10,770 nucleotides of DNA from CAZLGC01 sp964559275 (lineage in GTDB: Bacteria > Patescibacteriota > CALEFQ01), in assembly GCA_964559275.1 (NCBI GenBank), contig CAZLGC010000040.1:1-10770 (forward strand), read 5' to 3'. A program made the position numbers and the translations under genes. The notes under the pieces are model-generated. The model was not told where the DNA came from, did no database searches, and saw only the letters and a list, made by a program, of their open reading frames with translations. Below, one piece after another: positions 1-5,208 of this stretch (positions are counted from its first letter, which is position 1; each line of letters opens with the position of its first letter).

Positions 1-5
1 CTTGC

Positions 6-33
6 ATTATAGCAGAATTTATAGATTTGTCAA
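6..33 (-). promoter_or_regulatory. Sigma70-type promoter reading out of the left edge
   Basis: On the minus strand a perfect -35 TTGACA (28-33) is followed after 16 nt by a perfect -10 TATAAT (6-11), with TGC directly before the -10 (extended -10). An A-rich tract ending in ACCC lies just upstream. Transcription would leave the window to the left, so the gene served is not visible. The upstream sequence resembles the promoter region of the GreA-like gene at 5040-5111. Confidence 0.8.
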
Positions 34-65
34 GGGTTTTTGACAAAAAAGCCTATTTCTAAGGA

Positions 66-97
66 AAGAAGCGTTATCCCGAAGGACAACGCTTCTT
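66..97 (-). terminator. Terminator of the porin-like gene
   Basis: In minus-strand RNA this is a 14-bp hairpin closed by a C(UUCG)G tetraloop, with one G.U pair that would be an A/C mismatch on the plus strand. That asymmetry shows it is built for the minus strand. It starts 12 nt after the stop at 110, and the 3' side is U-rich (UUUCCUU). It ends transcription of the barrel gene before the outgoing promoter at 6-33. Confidence 0.8.
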
Positions 98-109
98 GTA
101 CGCATGCTG

Positions 110-1081
110 TTACTCTGTATTCCAGATCTCGATGGGATCAAGAGCCAGGACCAGAAAGAGGCCAACTCCCCACTCATCAGGACCGGATGTGTTCTCCCAG
201 TAGTTCAGGCCCAGGCCGGCTGTCTCCCAGACCGGGACAAAGGCCCCGGCGGTGACACGTTCGGTCTGTTCATAATCCGGGTCTGAGACATCCTCGTCCA
301 GTTGTTCGTACTGCGCTTGCAGCTGGACAGAGCCGATGTCCTGCAGAACCAGCACATTCCAGCCCCGGCGACTATCGGGATTCACCTCGTCGTCGTAGTA
401 GCGCCAGAGAGCGGAACCGCGAATCTTCATATGCCACGGAAGGTTGAATTCGGACCTTACTCCGTAGAGCGAGTCCGAACCATTTGTCTCGCGCATATAG
501 AAACCACGGATCATGCCCCAAGACGGATGCCAGCCCAGGCGAATTTGCAGGTTCTTTTCCTGATCATCGTCACGAGGCTCGCGCCGATTGCCGTTGAGGA
601 TTGCCGCCTTGAGCTCGAACTGCTTGACGTTCAGGTCAAAGCGCACTCCGATCTCTTCCAGCGTGACGTACCCGGCCGTCAGAGGATAGTTGTAGGTCTC
701 CAGCGTTTCCGGGGGCGGGTGAACCGCGATACAGGGCGATGAAATCAGGCCGGCTTGCACCTGAGCTCTGACATCACCGGTTTTGTACAACCTTGCCTCC
801 AGGAAAAGCTCCTTGGAAACGAGACTGCCTGTTTCCATGTCACCGCGGTAGTGCACCAGCAACGGTGTCTTCTGCTGGGCCAGGTTGAAGTCAATGTTCA
901 GCCGAGCCTTCCCAACCTGGAAAGAGTTGTCCTCGACTGTCTCCCCGACATCATCGGTGAACTCCGAGAAATCGTAGGTTCCCATGAAGAAACCGGAGAG
1001 GGTAAGCGAATGGTCGGCCGCCGCGACCGTTAGCGGCAGCAGGCAGAGTGAAAACAGCAAAAAGAAACTTTTGGCTTTCAA
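110..1081 (-). CDS. Secreted beta-barrel (porin-like) protein
   Basis: Encodes 323 residues. The N-terminus is a clean Sec signal peptide: K2 and K4, a hydrophobic core of Phe and Leu, and a probable cleavage in the AAAD stretch near residue 22. The rest is a string of alternating polar/aromatic beta strands separated by short charged loops (for example GFFMGTYDF, ARLNIDFNL, LQIRLGWH, VQLQAQYEQL, AGLGLNYWE), the pattern of outer-membrane barrels of the phosphate-selective porin O/P type. The start codon is TTG, chosen because AGGAGG lies 6 nt upstream and the signal peptide begins there. It is a single-gene unit with its own terminator at 66-97. The C-terminus (IEIWNTE) lacks the usual terminal Phe of outer-membrane proteins. 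A barrel porin is unexpected in a CPR cell, so it may be an acquired gene, or the organism may be a diderm. The beta-barrel class is fairly sure; the transported substrate is unknown. Confidence 0.7.
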   Translation of the reverse strand: MKAKSFFLLFSLCLLPLTVAAADHSLTLSGFFMGTYDFSEFTDDVGETVEDNSFQVGKARLNIDFNLAQQKTPLLVHYRGDMETGSLVSKELFLEARLYKTGDVRAQVQAGLISSPCIAVHPPPETLETYNYPLTAGYVTLEEIGVRFDLNVKQFELKAAILNGNRREPRDDDQEKNLQIRLGWHPSWGMIRGFYMRETNGSDSLYGVRSEFNLPWHMKIRGSALWRYYDDEVNPDSRRGWNVLVLQDIGSVQLQAQYEQLDEDVSDPDYEQTERVTAGAFVPVWETAGLGLNYWENTSGPDEWGVGLFLVLALDPIEIWNTE

Positions 1082-1085
1082 TTAG

Positions 1086-1093
1086 CACCTCCT
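1086..1093 (-). promoter_or_regulatory. Strong ribosome binding site that fixes a TTG start
   Basis: The minus strand reads AGGAGGTG, leaving 6 nt between AGGAGG and the TTG at 1079-1081. No ATG is suitably placed, and the signal peptide begins directly at this TTG, so the non-ATG start is well supported. Confidence 0.8.
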
Positions 1094-1122
1094 GGTTGAA
1101 AGTTCCTTTAAAGCGACCTTGT

Positions 1123-1151
1123 AAACTACATTCTATAAGAGAAAAAGTCAA
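1123..1151 (-). promoter_or_regulatory. Possible promoter of the porin-like gene
   Basis: The minus strand has TTGACT (1146-1151) and, after 17 nt, TAGTTT (1123-1128). The -35 is good and the -10 is poor (3 of 6 matches). It lies between the terminator of the upstream transpeptidase gene and the barrel start, where a promoter is needed. Confidence 0.35.
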
Positions 1152-1158
1152 CATAAAG

Positions 1159-1186
1159 AAAAACGCCCTTAAACCAGGACGTTTTT
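1159..1186 (-). terminator. Terminator of the L,D-transpeptidase gene
   Basis: Minus-strand RNA forms a 10-bp stem (AAAAACGUCC with GGGCGUUUUU, one U.G pair) around an 8-nt loop. The 3' arm itself ends in a U5 run followed by CUUU. It begins 7 nt past the stop codon at 1194. Confidence 0.75.
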
Positions 1187-1193
1187 GTATTTT

Positions 1194-2603
1194 TTAGTAG
1201 TGAATGATAACCGGCGTTCCCACTTCCACCATATTATAGAGAACCGGGGCTTCATCGTAGCCAACCCGGACACAACCATGGGAAACATCGATGCCAAGGT
1301 GATTTTCGCCTTCCACGTAGCCACCCGGCCATTCCGGCAAACGATGGATATAGTAAGATCCGTAGAAATTGAGACTGTAGGGCATCCACAGGCCATATTG
1401 TCCCGACCAGTGATTCTCTTCTTTACGCAGGACCTTGAATTCACCTGTTGGTGTAGCCATACCGGGACGTCCATCAGAAGTTACCGCCTCGAAACGCTTA
1501 CGCCCGCCTTCGTAAACATAGATCATGTTGTTGGTCAGGTCGATATCTATATACTTCCAGAGGTCACGGCGTCCTTCCCAAATAAATCGTTGCGGAGCAG
1601 TCACAACTTCAGCCTGGTCGCTATTGAAGAGATACCCGCCAGCCACATCAACTCCACCGCGAAAATCATTTTCGTAAACAACTTTATTGAAGCGGGCGGG
1701 GCGCCCGTCAGTTTCAAAAGTTTTTACTTCTGGGGTCCGATTTGAGCTGGGACCGGCAATAATTTCAGCAGACCCGTCGCCGTCAACATCAGCGCCGCTG
1801 ACCCGGACGCCATCGCGATAAGTATCTTCAAATGCCAAGAAGTCTGCGACAACGGTTTGCTGGCGATCTGCTCGGTAAGCTTTGACCCGAGCCTGGCCGT
1901 CAGTAGCGGCTCCGGTAATGACTTCGTCAATACCGTCGCCATCAAGATCGGCTGCTCCGACATCGACACCGCCCTTGTAATCAAACGGGAAAGGGAAAAA
2001 GTCTAGACCAATATAGTTGCCGTACCCGTCAAAAACACGGGCGTGCGGGTTGCCGCCGGCACCGGCGCCGACTATGATCTCGGCCCGATCGTCACCGTTG
2101 ACATCACCAGCTGCGACGTAGGCACCGCCCTTAAATTCAGGGCTGAAAGCTAGAAAGTCAGAGACAACCATGCCCTGGGAATCATAAACTTTGACGCGCG
2201 CTTGGCTCTGGCTACGCGCTGAAACGATAATCTCATCTTTGCCGTTGCCGTCAACGTCGCCCATGGCTACATCACCACCGCCGCGATAGTCAGGTGAAAA
2301 CGGAAAAACACTAAGCCCATTGAACTGGCCCGTGTTTGTGAAACCACGTACATGGGTGTTACCACCGATTCCGGAGGCGGTCACTATTTCATGTTCGTCT
2401 CCACCCAAAATGTCGCCTACAGCTACCGCTGCTCCCCCGCCGTAGCGAGCGGAGTAAGCCATAAAATCGGTGGTGGGCTGGCCGGAGAAAGTATTAAAGG
2501 CTTTGATTTCGGGGGCTCGCTCTTCGCTGGCTAAAACAAGACCGGGCAGGCACATTGTCCCGGCAATCAGCAAAGCTAAAATAATTGTATGTTTCTTTTG
2601 CAT
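1194..2603 (-). CDS. Secreted FG-GAP repeat protein with C-terminal L,D-transpeptidase (YkuD) domain
   Basis: Encodes 469 residues. A signal peptide covers about residues 1-25 (cleavage after LVLA). Residues 56-335 hold six FG-GAP/VCBS-type repeats spaced about 52 residues apart. Each has a Gly-rich start (as in KGGVDVGAADLDGDG), and four carry a calcium-loop pattern of the DxDGxGxxE type near residues 116, 168, 220 and 272; the first and last repeats are degenerate. Residues 349-469 are a YkuD catalytic domain with the ATPTGEF segment (383-389), the conserved H420 and the active-site motif SHGCVR (441-446, nucleophile C444). Such enzymes make 3-3 cross-links in peptidoglycan or attach proteins to it. 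The beta-propeller-like repeats probably bind a surface ligand or position the enzyme in the wall. The start gives a good signal peptide, but no Shine-Dalgarno is visible. The gene has its own leader, promoters and terminator. Confidence 0.92.
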   Translation of the reverse strand: MQKKHTIILALLIAGTMCLPGLVLASEERAPEIKAFNTFSGQPTTDFMAYSARYGGGAAVAVGDILGGDEHEIVTASGIGGNTHVRGFTNTGQFNGLSVFPFSPDYRGGGDVAMGDVDGNGKDEIIVSARSQSQARVKVYDSQGMVVSDFLAFSPEFKGGAYVAAGDVNGDDRAEIIVGAGAGGNPHARVFDGYGNYIGLDFFPFPFDYKGGVDVGAADLDGDGIDEVITGAATDGQARVKAYRADRQQTVVADFLAFEDTYRDGVRVSGADVDGDGSAEIIAGPSSNRTPEVKTFETDGRPARFNKVVYENDFRGGVDVAGGYLFNSDQAEVVTAPQRFIWEGRRDLWKYIDIDLTNNMIYVYEGGRKRFEAVTSDGRPGMATPTGEFKVLRKEENHWSGQYGLWMPYSLNFYGSYYIHRLPEWPGGYVEGENHLGIDVSHGCVRVGYDEAPVLYNMVEVGTPVIIHY

Positions 2604-2662
2604 ACTAAACGGCTCATGGAGTGAGACTTTGGGTTAAGTCCTTATTCTTAACCTCTATTTCT

Positions 2663-2690
2663 ATTATAGAGGGTAAAAATAAAAGGTGAA
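2663..2690 (-). promoter_or_regulatory. Second, proximal promoter of the transpeptidase gene
   Basis: The minus strand has a perfect TATAAT (2663-2668) preceded after 16 nt by TTCACC (2685-2690, 4 of 6 matches). The -10 sits inside a short inverted repeat (CCTCTAT / ATAGAGG, 2652-2672), and the -35 overlaps the 3' arm (minus-strand sense) of the hairpin at 2685-2704. A start near 2656 would give a leader of about 50 nt. Confidence 0.45.
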
Positions 2691-2704
2691 CCCATTGGTT
2701 CACC
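2676..2704 (-). terminator. Terminator-like hairpin between promoter and transpeptidase gene
   Basis: The minus strand reads a perfect 8-bp stem (GGTGAACC with GGTTCACC, loop AATG) followed at once by TTTTATTTTTA. This has the form of an intrinsic terminator. It lies about 10 nt after the expected start from the promoter at 2722-2750, so most transcripts from that promoter should stop here unless antitermination occurs. Confidence 0.6.
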
Positions 2705-2721
2705 CATATTCACTTAACTAT

Positions 2722-2750
2722 ATTATAGCAGGTTTTTTACATTGAGACAA
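2722..2750 (-). promoter_or_regulatory. Distal extended -10 promoter upstream of the transpeptidase gene
   Basis: The minus strand has TTGTCT (2745-2750), a 17-nt spacer ending in TGC, and TATAAT (2722-2727). It shares CCCTTG and TGCTATAAT with the promoters at 6-33 and 5040-5068. Confidence 0.7.
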
Positions 2751-2770
2751 GGGGATAACTCAACAGATAA

Positions 2771-2799
2771 TTGACCTTCGCCTTTGTAGGTGTTATCAT
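2771..2799 (+). promoter_or_regulatory. Promoter of the small membrane protein gene
   Basis: TTGACC (2771-2776), a 17-nt spacer ending in TGT, and TATCAT (2794-2799). Transcription would start about 35 nt before the ATG at 2843. It is divergent from the transpeptidase promoter at 2722-2750. Confidence 0.65.
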
Positions 2800-2842
2800 C
2801 AAAGGTCTTTGGGCCTTTTGAAAACCAAGGGGAGGTGGCAAC

Positions 2843-3244
2843 ATGATAGGGTTTCTGGTGGAGAAGTTTCTGCTTGTGCTCTTAATCGGAGTCTTGCTGG
2901 CTTTGATCGGGCTTTTTGCCTACTTGATCATACCGCCGATTTTCCGAGCAGTCGATTCCTGGAATCTCACCGAATACGATGGCATCGGAGTTATCGAACA
3001 GAAGAAATATTCTCCGGCCAGCACTGTCCCAGTAACGACTAAGGTTGGAGATGTGATGGTCACTAACAACGTCCCTGTTCCCGAGAGCTGGCACCTGACA
3101 ATCTCAATGAGCGATGACAGTGACTCCGTGTCAGTGACCAAGGATTTCTGGGATGAGCACAAGCCAGGAAACGAGGTCCGTATCTCTTTCGTCCGCGGGC
3201 GCTTCACCGACAAGTTCTACATCAAGCAAGTCTACCGAGACTAG
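2843..3244 (+). CDS. Membrane-anchored small beta-domain protein of unknown function
   Basis: Encodes 133 residues. One hydrophobic N-terminal helix (about residues 8-32, Leu/Ile/Val/Ala-rich) anchors it in the membrane. The remaining ~95 residues are mainly beta-strand with the pattern GIGVIEQKKYSP, ESWHLTIS, DSVSVTKDFWDEHKPG and VRISFVRGRF. The W-x-L-x-I strand, the V-x-V-x-x-x-x strand-turn and the spaced K/P-G suggest a compact beta barrel or sandwich, as in small envelope-associated domains that recur in phage and bacterial hypotheticals; I do not recognise the family with confidence. The start is set by AAGGGGAGG (2827-2835) 7 nt upstream. It has its own promoter and a strong terminator, so it is a monocistronic unit between the divergent transpeptidase and the aminopeptidase. 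Confidence 0.8.
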   Translation: MIGFLVEKFLLVLLIGVLLALIGLFAYLIIPPIFRAVDSWNLTEYDGIGVIEQKKYSPASTVPVTTKVGDVMVTNNVPVPESWHLTISMSDDSDSVSVTKDFWDEHKPGNEVRISFVRGRFTDKFYIKQVYRD

Positions 3245-3252
3245 GCCTTCTG

Positions 3253-3290
3253 CCCCCACACCCAACTTTGTTGAGTGTGGGGGTCTTAAT
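3253..3290 (+). terminator. Terminator after the small membrane protein gene
   Basis: A GC-rich hairpin (CCCCCACAC plus CAAC pairing with GTTG plus GTGTGGGGG, one internal mismatch, loop TTT) spans 3253-3283 and is followed by TCTTAATT. It starts 9 nt after the stop codon. On the minus strand the mismatch becomes a G.U pair, so it could also stop transcripts coming from the right. Confidence 0.75.
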
Positions 3291-3294
3291 TAAC

Positions 3295-3323
3295 TTGCAA
3301 TTGCACCCGATTTAGACTATTTT
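3295..3323 (+). promoter_or_regulatory. Possible promoter of the aminopeptidase gene
   Basis: TTGCAA (3295-3300), a 17-nt spacer, and TATTTT (3318-3323), each with 4 of 6 matches. It lies just after the terminator of the preceding gene. The leader to the ATG at 3346 would be only about 16 nt and has no Shine-Dalgarno. Confidence 0.4.
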
Positions 3324-3345
3324 GGTGGTAGTGTTAACAAAAAAT

Positions 3346-4305
3346 ATGTCTTTAAACAAAGCTGCCCAAAACGCCATCCAAACTTGCCTCGCTGTTAAAC
3401 CCGGCGAGGAAGTTTTGATTGTCACCGACTGGGACCGGATGAAAATTGCCGAAGCAATGTATAAGGCAGCCCTCAAGGTCGGAGCCGACCCGATGATCAA
3501 GGTGATGCACCCTCGCGAAGGGCACGGAGTAGAACCGCCACGCACGGTCACCCAAGCTATGGCCGAGGCTGATGTCGTTTTGTGTCCTACTGAAAAAAGC
3601 CTGACCCATACCGATGCCCGTCGGGCTGCCTGCGAAAAACACGGCTCAAGAATCGCTACCCTGCCGATGATTTCGGAAGATATTTTCATTAGAGGATTGC
3701 TTGCCGACTACCTGGAAATAAAGAAGCTTTCGGAAAAACTGCTGCGTCGGGTAGCCAAGGCCAAAGAAGCGAAAATCACGACCCCTTCCGGCACCGAATT
3801 AATAGTCGATCTCTCTAATGAATTTGAAACTGATACCGGCGTCGTGCACAAACCAGGTGAATACTCAAACCTACCGGCCGGTGAAGTTTGTGGTGCGCCC
3901 AAGGAAGGGACAACCGAGGGTGTCCTGGTCATTGATCATCTCGGGGATATCATCACCAAGCCCACCAGAATCGAGCTTAAGGGCGGCCGCGCGGTTAGAT
4001 TTGAACAAAACAGCGGCGGCAAGAAATTTAGAAAACTGTTGGATGAGGCTGTCCGCCGGGACAAGAACAAAAACGCTTTCAATGTGGCCGAACTAGGAAT
4101 CGGGACTAACCCCACCGCCAAGCTTTCCGGCAATGTTTTGGAAGACGAGAAAGTGTTGGGAACTGTCCACATTGCTTTGGGGGATAATACTAGTTACCAC
4201 GGCGGTAATACCGCTGCTTCCGTTCACGAAGACGGTATCTTGCTGAAACCGGATTTACTTCTGGATGACAAGCCAATTATGCGTTCGGGCAAACTTTTGG
4301 TATAA
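3346..4305 (+). CDS. M29-like (AmpS/leucyl-type) metal aminopeptidase
   Basis: Encodes 319 residues. It belongs to the thermophilic aminopeptidase M29 and related clan (short, about 320-residue branch; classic AmpS is about 400). These enzymes release N-terminal residues from peptides in the cytoplasm with two metal ions. The C-terminal half shows the expected ligand set: the NLPAGEV segment (E180), AELGIGTNP (E249), LEDEK (E266/E268), GTVHIALGDN (H275), Y284 in the SYHGG loop, and VHEDG (H294, D296). The N-terminal part (residues 15-110) is the alternating alpha/beta domain typical of the family. An in-frame TTG lies at 3322, but the ATG at 3346 is preferred because MSLNKAAQNA matches the usual family beginning. 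No Shine-Dalgarno is visible. The next gene begins 32 nt downstream and probably shares its transcript and terminator. Housekeeping peptide turnover is the likely role. Confidence 0.85.
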   Translation: MSLNKAAQNAIQTCLAVKPGEEVLIVTDWDRMKIAEAMYKAALKVGADPMIKVMHPREGHGVEPPRTVTQAMAEADVVLCPTEKSLTHTDARRAACEKHGSRIATLPMISEDIFIRGLLADYLEIKKLSEKLLRRVAKAKEAKITTPSGTELIVDLSNEFETDTGVVHKPGEYSNLPAGEVCGAPKEGTTEGVLVIDHLGDIITKPTRIELKGGRAVRFEQNSGGKKFRKLLDEAVRRDKNKNAFNVAELGIGTNPTAKLSGNVLEDEKVLGTVHIALGDNTSYHGGNTAASVHEDGILLKPDLLLDDKPIMRSGKLLV

Positions 4306-4337
4306 AACAAAGGAAGGAACCAAGGAGAGGGTGAATC

Positions 4338-4652
4338 ATGTCAGAACAAAATCTAAGGGCTACCATTGTCGGTAATCGCCTGGGCGATCTGAGTTGGCGG
4401 CTGCAATTACTGCGCTGGTCAACGACGGTTGTCCCCCCGGAGCAAATCCGGAGTTTGCCGGCAGAAAGGCTGGCGGTATACATGCCTTTCACCTGGGCAA
4501 ATGTCGTCATTGTGGAATCTGGCCTGTGGAATGATGGCGTCCGTAAGAAGATCGAGACAGGAGCCCAGGCCAAGATCGTCGTCGCTCCCAAAGGAGAAGA
4601 AACAAAAACTCTCCTGGACAGAGTGCTTCAGGAAGTGGGTGCAAAACCGTAG
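4338..4652 (+). CDS. Hypothetical protein, 104 residues
   Basis: I do not recognise the family. The start is firm: AAGGAGAGG (4322-4330) lies 7 nt before the ATG. The N-terminal third has a basic, Trp-containing helix (WRLQLLRW, about 20-27). The second half looks like a small alpha/beta unit: a strand ANVVIVES, a helix NDGVRKKIETG, a strand AKIVVAPKGE, then a final helix KTLLDRVLQEV. This would fit half of a Rossmann-like or degenerate receiver fold, but no catalytic motif is visible. No signal peptide or membrane segment is seen, so it is likely cytoplasmic. It follows the aminopeptidase by 32 nt and is closed by a strong terminator, so the two genes are probably one short operon; a functional link is not shown. 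Confidence 0.7.
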   Translation: MSEQNLRATIVGNRLGDLSWRLQLLRWSTTVVPPEQIRSLPAERLAVYMPFTWANVVIVESGLWNDGVRKKIETGAQAKIVVAPKGEETKTLLDRVLQEVGAKP

Positions 4653-4672
4653 CCCTGCCCCCTTACCTGGAT

Positions 4673-4705
4673 GACCGCGTTACTTGCTAACGCGGTCTTC
4701 TTTTT
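4673..4705 (+). terminator. Intrinsic terminator after the 104-residue gene
   Basis: A perfect 10-bp stem (GACCGCGTTA with TAACGCGGTC) around loop CTTGC is followed by TTCTTTTT. It lies 20 nt after the stop at 4652. Confidence 0.9.
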
Positions 4706-4771
4706 CAAAATTAAAAAACCGCCGCAACAAAAACGACAGTCTCAACTAAGCCAGACTTAGCACGATTGATT

Positions 4772-5008
4772 TCACACCCGGGCTCGGTTGTCAACGACGA
4801 CAGCGTTCGCCAGCAATTTCTTCAGTTGACTAGTTTCCTGAGAAACCTCATCCTCCAGCTCCTTCAGGATGATAAAGGCGGGGCTGCCGTGATCAGAAAT
4901 ACTTTTTAGCTTTCTGGCGATCTTCGCCAATTCCACGTTTTCCAAGTGATGCAACCGCTGCCGGATATGATCAACTCCTTGCGGGGGCAGAAAAACTTCG
5001 TCTTGCAT
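4772..5008 (-). CDS. Stand-alone GreA/GreB N-terminal-like coiled coil
   Basis: Encodes 78 residues. Over its whole length it matches the N-terminal domain of transcription cleavage factors GreA/GreB: a leading FLPPQGVDHIRQRLHHLENV like the family's LTxxGxxKLxxEL, then IARKLKSISDHG like IAxAREHG, a second helix of heptads, and LLANAVVVD like the family's closing KLSNAQVID. The C-terminal FKBP-like domain that binds RNA polymerase is absent. The acidic tip of the hairpin (GDLSENAEY in GreA, which carries the catalytic Asp and Glu) is replaced by GSPAFIIL and is about four residues shorter, so RNA-cleavage stimulation is unlikely. It could still enter the polymerase secondary channel as a regulator, as Gre paralogues and Rnk-type proteins do. 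The start at 5008 is chosen over the longer frame opening at 5083 because AGGAAGG precedes it and the promoter at 5040-5068 overlaps the longer version. It is divergent from the receiver gene at 5209. Confidence 0.72.
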   Translation of the reverse strand: MQDEVFLPPQGVDHIRQRLHHLENVELAKIARKLKSISDHGSPAFIILKELEDEVSQETSQLKKLLANAVVVDNRARV

Positions 5009-5018
5009 GGAGGTTTGA

Positions 5019-5025
5019 CCTTCCT
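5019..5025 (-). promoter_or_regulatory. Ribosome binding site fixing the GreA-like start
   Basis: The minus strand reads AGGAAGG, 10 nt before the ATG at 5008. Together with the promoter just upstream it rules out the longer reading frame opening at 5083. Confidence 0.65.
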
Positions 5026-5039
5026 TTAGCGATGCCTGA

Positions 5040-5068
5040 ATTATAGCAAATTTTCGGGCAATCTCCAA
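5040..5068 (-). promoter_or_regulatory. Promoter of the GreA-like gene
   Basis: The minus strand has TTGGAG (5063-5068), a 17-nt spacer ending in TGC, and a perfect TATAAT (5040-5045). An A-rich tract ending in ACCC lies upstream. The predicted start near 5033 gives a leader of about 25 nt carrying the ribosome site. The module is similar to the one at 6-64. Confidence 0.75.
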
Positions 5069-5160
5069 GGGTTTTTTCCGCATTTTTTGGGGAAAAGTCT
5101 GTTTCTAAATAATAAGCCTTTTTTACAATAATTATTGACTTTGTTAGTAAAAAATATTAG

Positions 5161-5180
5161 CCTGAAATGACCTGAAACGA
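5161..5180. repeat. Two tandem 10-nt direct repeats upstream of the receiver gene
   Basis: CCTGAAATGA is directly followed by CCTGAAACGA (9 of 10 identical). The pair lies in the divergent intergenic region, 29 nt before the receiver start and close to its ribosome site. It could be an operator for a protein binding one helical turn apart; this is inference. Confidence 0.4.
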
Positions 5181-5196
5181 CGATTTGCCCGCAGTT

Positions 5197-5203
5197 AAGG
5201 AGG
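5197..5203 (+). promoter_or_regulatory. Ribosome binding site fixing the receiver start
   Basis: AAGGAGG lies 5 nt before the ATG at 5209. It supports this ATG over the in-frame TTG at 5185, whose reading would run through the Shine-Dalgarno. Confidence 0.85.
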
Positions 5204-5208
5204 TATAT

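Noticed and set aside
302..742. 146-codon plus-strand open frame opposite the barrel gene
   Set aside because: It has no recognisable domain or ribosome site and lies antisense to a gene with signal peptide, ribosome site and terminator.
1185..1745. 186-codon plus-strand open frame opposite the transpeptidase
   Set aside because: It is antisense to the YkuD domain, whose motifs are clear; it has no promoter or ribosome site of its own.
1700..2450. DNA-level tandem repeat or CRISPR-like array in the transpeptidase gene
   Set aside because: The roughly 156-nt periodicity comes from FG-GAP protein repeats; nucleotide identity between units is low and there are no constant repeat-spacer units.
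3322..3345. TTG start extending the aminopeptidase by 8 residues
   Set aside because: It overlaps the possible -10 region, and the extra residues MVVVLTKN do not resemble the family; the ATG at 3346 fits better.
4720..4771. Terminator of the GreA-like gene on the minus strand
   Set aside because: Only a 5-bp stem (CTAAG / CTTAG) near 4746-4760 with a distant T-rich tract was found; too weak to call.
5009..5083. Longer N-terminus (25 extra residues) for the GreA-like protein
   Set aside because: The extra stretch overlaps the predicted promoter (5040-5068) and transcription start; AGGAAGG directly precedes the ATG at 5008, and GreA similarity begins there.
5122..5156. Receiver promoter using TTGACT at 5138-5143 with TATTAG
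   Set aside because: The spacing is only 14 nt, and no better -10 lies at 16-18 nt, so no promoter is called.
5185..5208. TTG start extending the receiver by 8 residues
   Set aside because: AAGGAGG at 5197-5203 lies inside that extension and is ideally spaced for the ATG at 5209.
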